Origin: DATMNR01 sp963702765
GTDB taxonomy: Bacteria > Chloroflexota > Ktedonobacteria > Ktedonobacterales > Ktedonobacteraceae
Assembly: GCA_963702765.1 (NCBI GenBank)
Contig: CAVPEB010000053.1
Location: 62,001-126,000 of the forward strand
DNA: 64,000 nt
Reading direction: 5' to 3'
The notes beneath the pieces are model-generated. The model saw only the letters and a program-made list of their open reading frames with translations, had not been told where the DNA came from and did no database searches. This document shows positions 59,588 to 64,000 of this stretch, one piece after another (position 1 is the first letter of the stretch; each line of letters starts with the position of its first letter). The position numbers and the translations under genes are program-made.

Positions 59588-61459
59588 ATGCTAAAAGAAG
59601 CGGGTTGCTCAGATGGTCTGCAAAGATTAGAAGTGATCCGCAAGCTCAACGCAAAGAGCGGCTGGATCAATTCAGATTTGTACAGACTGCTATTCAAGCC
59701 GGAACTCTATGTCCTGGCATACGAGCGCATCAAGTCGAAACCTGGGAATATGACCCCAGGCACAGATCAGGAAACCATTGACGGATTTGGTATGGACGAA
59801 ATCAGAAAGCTTATCGATGAGATGAGAACTGAGAAGTACCAGCCGAGTCCCGTTAGAAGGGCGCTCATCCCAAAAAGTAATGGGAAAATGAGGAAACTCG
59901 GCATCCCAAGCGCCAGGGACAAGATCGTACAAGAGGTAGTGAGGCTCATCCTCGAGGCCATCTACGATAGTCCACACGGAGCATACTTCAAGGATAGCAG
60001 CCACGGTTTCCGAAGCTCTCGCAGTTGTCACAGTGCGTTGAAAGAAATCCAGGGTAAATGGAGCGGGACCACATGGTTCCTGGAGGGAGACATCAAAGCC
60101 TGCTTCGATGACATTAACCATGAAATACTGGTTGTTGTCATGAGAGAGAAGATTAAGGATGAACGTTTTCTAAACCTCATCTGGAAATTCTTGAACGCTG
60201 GCTACCAAGACTTGGATGAGTCGAGGAAAGACAGCCTGGCAGGTACGCCGCAAGGCGGCATCGTCTCGCCAATCCTGGCAAACATCTATCTGCATGAGTT
60301 AGATGAATATATCGAGCAATTGCAGAAAGAGCTAGAGCAAGGCGAGCTAAGACGCCCAAACCCTGAATACCGTCAACTACAGAGACGACGGCACTACCTG
60401 GCAAAGATCGGAAAGATCGACACCGAGGAATACAGGGAATTAGGCGTCCAGATGCGGAAGCTCCCATCGCTGGACCCAAAGGACCCCAATTTTGTGCGGG
60501 TGCATTACGTACGCTATGCTGACGATTGGGTTGTCGGAGTCACTGGCCCCAAGCGCCTCGCAGAAGAGATCAAGGAAAAAGTTAGGCAATTTTTGAAAGC
60601 CAAGCTTGATCTGACGCTCAGCGAGGAAAAGACGGTGATTACGAACGCTCGAAGGTCAGACGCCAAGTTCTTGGGATACAGAATAAGGCTGGGCAGGTCC
60701 AAAACGGCAGAGCAGAAACAGACACTATCAACAAATGCAAGCGGCAAGAACTTCAAGCGAAGATCAACCGGTATGCAGATAGTGTTACGCGCCCCTTTAG
60801 ACGAGCTCGTTAAAAAGCTCTGTCAGAAAGGCTTCTGCAATGCTCAGGGAAGGCCTCTGCACAAGAAAGCCTGGACCCTATTGGACGAAGACCAGATAAT
60901 AAACCTGTATAGCTCCATCAATAGGGGCTTGCAAAATTATTATCGGCCTACGGACAATTGGGCAGAACTGAGCAGGATACAATACATCCTGAAGTTCTCG
61001 CTGGCGAAAACGCTGGCGGCCAAGAAACAGGTGCCTATCACCAGGATTATCAAGGACAAAGGCATTCGAGTGAATGTCACGCGCAAGGGGCAACAAAGAA
61101 CCATCGCGTTCTACAGGAATTCGGATTGGACGACCGATAGAAAGGCATTCACAAATAGCCCGACTATTGATCTGGTTCGGATGAATGAACGAATGCGAAC
61201 ACGGTCCAAGCTAGGACAGCCGTGTTGCATCTGCCTCGAAAACTTTGGGGTGGCAATGCACCACGTCAGGCACATTCGGAAAATGACCGAGAAGCACGTG
61301 AGAGGCTTTACCGGTCTTCTAGCGAAGCTTAATCGGAAGCAGGTTCCGGTGTGTCAGGAGTGTCACCGGAAAATCCATCGAGGGGAATACGACGGGCTGA
61401 AACTCTCAGACCTGGCGTACGATCCGAGAAAGCCTATGCTTGTAGGCGATTTATCCTAG
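59588..61459 (+). CDS. ltrA: Group II intron reverse transcriptase/maturase/endonuclease
   Basis: The 623-residue LtrA-like protein has RT blocks 'RRALIPKSNGKMRKLGIPSARDK' (in part), 'GDIKACFDDINHE', 'GTPQGGIVSPILANIYL' and the catalytic 'VRYADDWVVGV', then a maturase X domain ('LSRIQYILKFSLAKTLAAK') and an HNH endonuclease with two Cys pairs ('CCICLENFGVAMHHVRHIRK' in part; 'PVCQECHRKIHRG'). All key residues are present, so splicing assistance and retrohoming are plausible. ATG 59588 follows AAGGAGAA. Confidence 0.95.
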   Translation: MLKEAGCSDGLQRLEVIRKLNAKSGWINSDLYRLLFKPELYVLAYERIKSKPGNMTPGTDQETIDGFGMDEIRKLIDEMRTEKYQPSPVRRALIPKSNGKMRKLGIPSARDKIVQEVVRLILEAIYDSPHGAYFKDSSHGFRSSRSCHSALKEIQGKWSGTTWFLEGDIKACFDDINHEILVVVMREKIKDERFLNLIWKFLNAGYQDLDESRKDSLAGTPQGGIVSPILANIYLHELDEYIEQLQKELEQGELRRPNPEYRQLQRRRHYLAKIGKIDTEEYRELGVQMRKLPSLDPKDPNFVRVHYVRYADDWVVGVTGPKRLAEEIKEKVRQFLKAKLDLTLSEEKTVITNARRSDAKFLGYRIRLGRSKTAEQKQTLSTNASGKNFKRRSTGMQIVLRAPLDELVKKLCQKGFCNAQGRPLHKKAWTLLDEDQIINLYSSINRGLQNYYRPTDNWAELSRIQYILKFSLAKTLAAKKQVPITRIIKDKGIRVNVTRKGQQRTIAFYRNSDWTTDRKAFTNSPTIDLVRMNERMRTRSKLGQPCCICLENFGVAMHHVRHIRKMTEKHVRGFTGLLAKLNRKQVPVCQECHRKIHRGEYDGLKLSDLAYDPRKPMLVGDLS

Positions 61460-61908
61460 TGGAGTCGGAACCACAGGCTCCACTAGGGGAACGAGTACCT
61501 GAACAACTCAATAAGACGACACGCGCTGGTGAACTCACCCAACTTTGTCTGTCGCTGACATAGTCGCCGAAAGTTGGACCTCTACTCTGTCTGTCGCTGA
61601 CGTAGTCGCCGGGAGCCAGAGGGATTGCCAGAAAAACGCGAAATCGTATGGACTGAGCAAACTATGGTTACGGAAGGCAAATAGTACCCCGAACGGGTGC
61701 TCAAATCCAACGTGCGGGTTGCTCTACCCCGTACCGTTGGCCGACCGCAAACGTAGGTAAAGCACAGTCAATAGAGAGTTTGAAGGACTCCTGAAACGGT
61801 TGTAGGCCAAGAGTAGGACTCCCATACGAGAACGCGTAGCGTGAACGTGTGAGAGTTGCGCTACTGTGGTTATTAGGGCCGTCTAGGACTAAAGTCGGTG
61901 CCTTTGGA

Positions 61909-61942
61909 GAGCCGGATACGCTGAAAGGTGTCCGTCCGGTTC
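61909..61942 (+). ncRNA. Group II intron domain V
   Basis: 34 nt from GAGCCGG to CCGGTTC, with GAAA-type internal loop (GCTGAAAGG). This is the canonical length and ends of domain V, containing the AGC catalytic triad. Confidence 0.88.
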
Positions 61943-62001
61943 GGAGGGGGGTGGTTGGAAACGTGCCTGCAAGCAGGTAACGCGCTGGCCGCCTACCCTA
62001 T

Positions 62002-62036
62002 CGCTGAGGTCACAAATTCGAATTCTGTACAGCCCA
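62002..62036 (+). tRNA. tRNA-Val(GAC), exon 2 (3' half)
   Basis: 35 nt, CGCTG through AGGTC, a T arm with canonical TTCGAAT loop, and ACAGCCC plus discriminator A. It joins with 58786-58824. The T stem has one A-C mismatch. Confidence 0.85.
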
Positions 62037-62088
62037 TGATGAAAAGGAGCAGCTTCGCGCGAAGCTGCTCCTTTTCATCATGGGCTGT
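62029..62088 (+). terminator. Long palindrome overlapping the tRNA 3' end
   Basis: A near-perfect 29-bp inverted repeat around CG, from ACAGCCCATGATG to CATCATGGGCTGT. Its left arm includes the last 8 nt of exon 2. The inner part (AAAAGGAGCAGCTTCG and complement) resembles the terminator at 58979. Confidence 0.8.
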
Positions 62089-62139
62089 CACACGCTCTTC
62101 AGCGTAGGTTTACAGCACCTCTTTTGCCTCCCTTTTTTA

Positions 62140-63878
62140 GGTTCATCCGCACTTTGCGTGAAAGGACCGAGTCGAAGTGAGCGATGGAGGAGAGGATGAC
62201 CGATACAAGACTCGTTGACGCAACAAATCAAAATTGGCCCGCCCGTACATCATTCGCTTGAGACATTTGAGCCGATTTACGTGGCCCTCCACGACACCAT
62301 TGTTCCAGGTCAGCGTCAGACCAGCCTGCACGGCTTGCTGGTCCTTGCGCAATTTCTCCACAAAGTTGTGTATTTCTCGAATATGACTCTGCTGGGCTGT
62401 CTGCATCCAGTCCTCAATCTGTTCCCCTTGAAGGGTACGGAGCATGGTCAGAAAGCAATCAACCAGTTCCATCACCAGCGCGATCTCTGGATGCACTTGA
62501 CCCATCTGGGCCAGCGCCTGCCTCTGTTCCTGGGTCCTATTTTCTGGACGGCACATGAGCAAGCTGACCGCAGCCCGAGGCGTGAGTCCCTGCGGCTGCC
62601 TCGAGAAGTCCGTGACTCCCGCTTTCGTCTGCTTGCGCAGGTGGGCAACTAAGCGTGCGACTTGCTTGCGCTTGCCTGGATAACCCATGGCCACGACCTC
62701 TCGGTACAAGAGGGCTCCGTTCCGGCATCCTTGTTGCCAGCGCTCTCGCAGATACGCTTCGTAGGGGTACAGCATGCCTGCTTTCACCTGATAGGCTGCC
62801 GTTTCTGGATAGGCATCAGCGTAGGCAAATTTCTGCACAGTCATCCGGCCCATGTGCAAGAGGCGAGCAATTTCAGAAATACTGATGCCTTGCAGGTGCA
62901 AGGCTCGCACCGCTTCATAGCGCTGCATGCGCTTGGCACGTGCCTGCTCACGCTGCCCAAGTCGTTCTGGGCGCAGGTGTGGGTCAACCACCACCTTTCT
63001 AGAAGAAGCAGAACCAGAAACTTTGATGTGTTGGAGGACTTCTCGATGACGATGAAAAATGCGTTCCACCGCCTCGGCGAGGTTCTTCTGGATATGGAAC
63101 CGGTCAGCAACCTGGAGTGCATCAGGTGCTCCCAGGCGAGCTCCCAGAGCATACTCACCAGATCGATCGCGACTGATGAGTTGGACTCCCGGATGTGCCT
63201 TGAGCCAGCTCTCCAGGCTACCGGCAGAACGATCAGGGAGCAGATCAACGACTTGATGGTCTTGCAGATCGACGAGAATTGTTCCATAAGACACATTGCG
63301 ACGAAATGCCCAATCGTCTACTCCAAGGTGGGTTGGTGTGGCATGAGGAGGGAGGGGTGTTCTGCGGATGAGCCGTAGAAAGGTATCAGCGCTGCACGCC
63401 ATCTTCAGTGCGGTAGCACTGCGGGCTGCCTGTTCGGCTCCAATTGCAAATCCCAGTTGTCTGAGCTGCTCCGTTAGCCGAACCGTTTTACGCGCAAAAG
63501 GGAGCGCCAGTTCCGGAACCGCTTCAGCAAAGGTCTTGCGCCTACAAGCCGGGTTATCGCAGAAAAAACGTCGCACCCGCAGTCGCAGGGTGAGGGGGAT
63601 CCCGCTAACTGGAAGATCCTTCACGGTTCGCTGGTAACAGCTGTTTACTCGCGAAGAATTGGTCTGGCAATCGGGGCAGCTTCTACCCTCCGCCGTTGAT
63701 CTGACACTCAAGACAATACCTTCCTGCGAGGCTTCCAGCTGCTCAACATCAAAAAGGGAAAAAGGAATCAACAATGAGACTATCGACATACTAACTTTTG
63801 TGGGAAATCCTATCTTTGGGGCAATGACAAGTATTTCTTCTATTTTACCACTTTTTTCACGCAAAGTGCGGATGAACC
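62140..63878 (-). mobile_element. ISL3-family insertion sequence, complete
   Basis: Perfect 24-bp terminal inverted repeats begin GGTTCATCCGCACTTTGCG (62140-62163 and complement at 63855-63878). Both sides are flanked by the direct repeat CTTTTTTA (62132-62139, 63879-63886), the 8-bp target duplication expected for ISL3. The element is 1739 bp. Confidence 0.92.
62143..63789 (-). CDS. ISL3-family transposase
   Basis: 548 residues from ATG 63789; the frame is open up to a TTG in the inverted repeat at 63864. It has the N-terminal zinc ribbon ('CPDCQTNSSRVNSCYQR', 'FFCDNPACRRKTFAE'), the DDE residues in 'HLGVDDWAFRRNVSYG', 'LISRDRSGEYALGA' and 'WNNGVVEGHVNRLKCLKRMM' (in part), and an inserted helix-turn-helix ('ISISEIARLLHMGRMTVQKF'). 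The frame is intact and with the target duplication the element may be active. Confidence 0.92.
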   Translation of the reverse strand: MSIVSLLIPFSLFDVEQLEASQEGIVLSVRSTAEGRSCPDCQTNSSRVNSCYQRTVKDLPVSGIPLTLRLRVRRFFCDNPACRRKTFAEAVPELALPFARKTVRLTEQLRQLGFAIGAEQAARSATALKMACSADTFLRLIRRTPLPPHATPTHLGVDDWAFRRNVSYGTILVDLQDHQVVDLLPDRSAGSLESWLKAHPGVQLISRDRSGEYALGARLGAPDALQVADRFHIQKNLAEAVERIFHRHREVLQHIKVSGSASSRKVVVDPHLRPERLGQREQARAKRMQRYEAVRALHLQGISISEIARLLHMGRMTVQKFAYADAYPETAAYQVKAGMLYPYEAYLRERWQQGCRNGALLYREVVAMGYPGKRKQVARLVAHLRKQTKAGVTDFSRQPQGLTPRAAVSLLMCRPENRTQEQRQALAQMGQVHPEIALVMELVDCFLTMLRTLQGEQIEDWMQTAQQSHIREIHNFVEKLRKDQQAVQAGLTLTWNNGVVEGHVNRLKCLKRMMYGRANFDLLRQRVLYRSSSPPSLTSTRSFHAKCG

Positions 63879-64000
63879 CTTTTTTAGATCAGTCCTTTCT
63901 AGCCATATTTCACTGGCCCTAAGCGACCCTCCGGTTATGCCATGTCAAATCAAATAAAAAAAGTTACCGAACGCTCATGGTTCACTGCCGATATCATAGC

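Overview
The window most resembles a chromosome segment of a Ktedonobacteria-like member of the Chloroflexota. This is inferred from content, not from a marker gene. The evidence is a mix of HNH-less IscB-type (IsrB) and IS607 TnpB nucleases, a large CL-type group II intron, a BTAD regulator, a SigZ-type sigma factor, abundant paralogous sulfur genes and moderate GC. Gene order is mosaic, with short operons on both strands separated by AT-rich spacers.

Layout. 1-5.0 kb: partial tricorn-type protease, membrane-anchored FKBP, and an arsenic cluster (arsC, a Cys-tailed ECF sigma factor, an internally deleted arsM) with two near-identical ECF promoters. 5.0-15.3 kb: a complete-looking pyrimidine operon behind a promoter and a terminator-bearing leader (pyrB-carA-carB-X-pyrC-pyrE-pyrF). 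X is an SdhA/FrdA-like flavoprotein sitting where dihydroorotate dehydrogenase would be expected. 15.4-25.3 kb: a membrane protein, an AsnRS paralogue without an anticodon-binding domain, a doubly frameshifted ilvC, an LLM oxidoreductase, argS, an acetate permease behind a four-hairpin leader, a hydroxybutyrate-type dehydrogenase, a frameshifted menA and a PNPOx-like flavoprotein. 25.3-28.7 kb: two RNA-guided-nuclease mobile elements side by side (IsrB with candidate omega RNA, and IS607 tnpA-tnpB). 28.8-35 kb: a sulfonate-type ABC transporter, a sulfurtransferase, a LysR regulator and two decayed ChrB-like genes. 35-41.4 kb: NrtR-like regulator with cobalamin adenosyltransferase, a dead glyoxalase, several lineage-specific proteins and a BTAD regulator. 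42-55.9 kb: GH63-like glucosidase, a divergent thiolase/OB-fold pair, PHP phosphatase, methyltransferases, recD2, a second sulfurtransferase with sufU, uracil-DNA glycosylase and a frameshifted flavin reductase. 56-58.3 kb: a frameshifted secreted CHAP/beta-propeller protein. 58.6-62.1 kb: a tRNA-Val(GAC) array invaded by a group II intron. 62.1-63.9 kb: a complete ISL3-family element with an 8-bp target duplication.

The most unusual structure is the tRNA-Val locus. A 39-nt 5' half and a 35-nt 3' half, 3.2 kb apart, rebuild a 74-nt tRNA with perfectly paired acceptor and anticodon stems. They flank an intron that begins GTGCG, encodes an intact RT/maturase/HNH protein, has a canonical domain V, and carries an EBS1 complementary to the anticodon loop. 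A second tRNA 5' half and an intact tRNA-Val with its terminator are nested inside the same structure. Other notable signals are the pyrD-less pyr operon, tandem 9-bp TTGTAAC-type repeats in at least two intergenic regions, and an unusual density of single-base frameshifts. The frameshifts are either real decay or assembly error.
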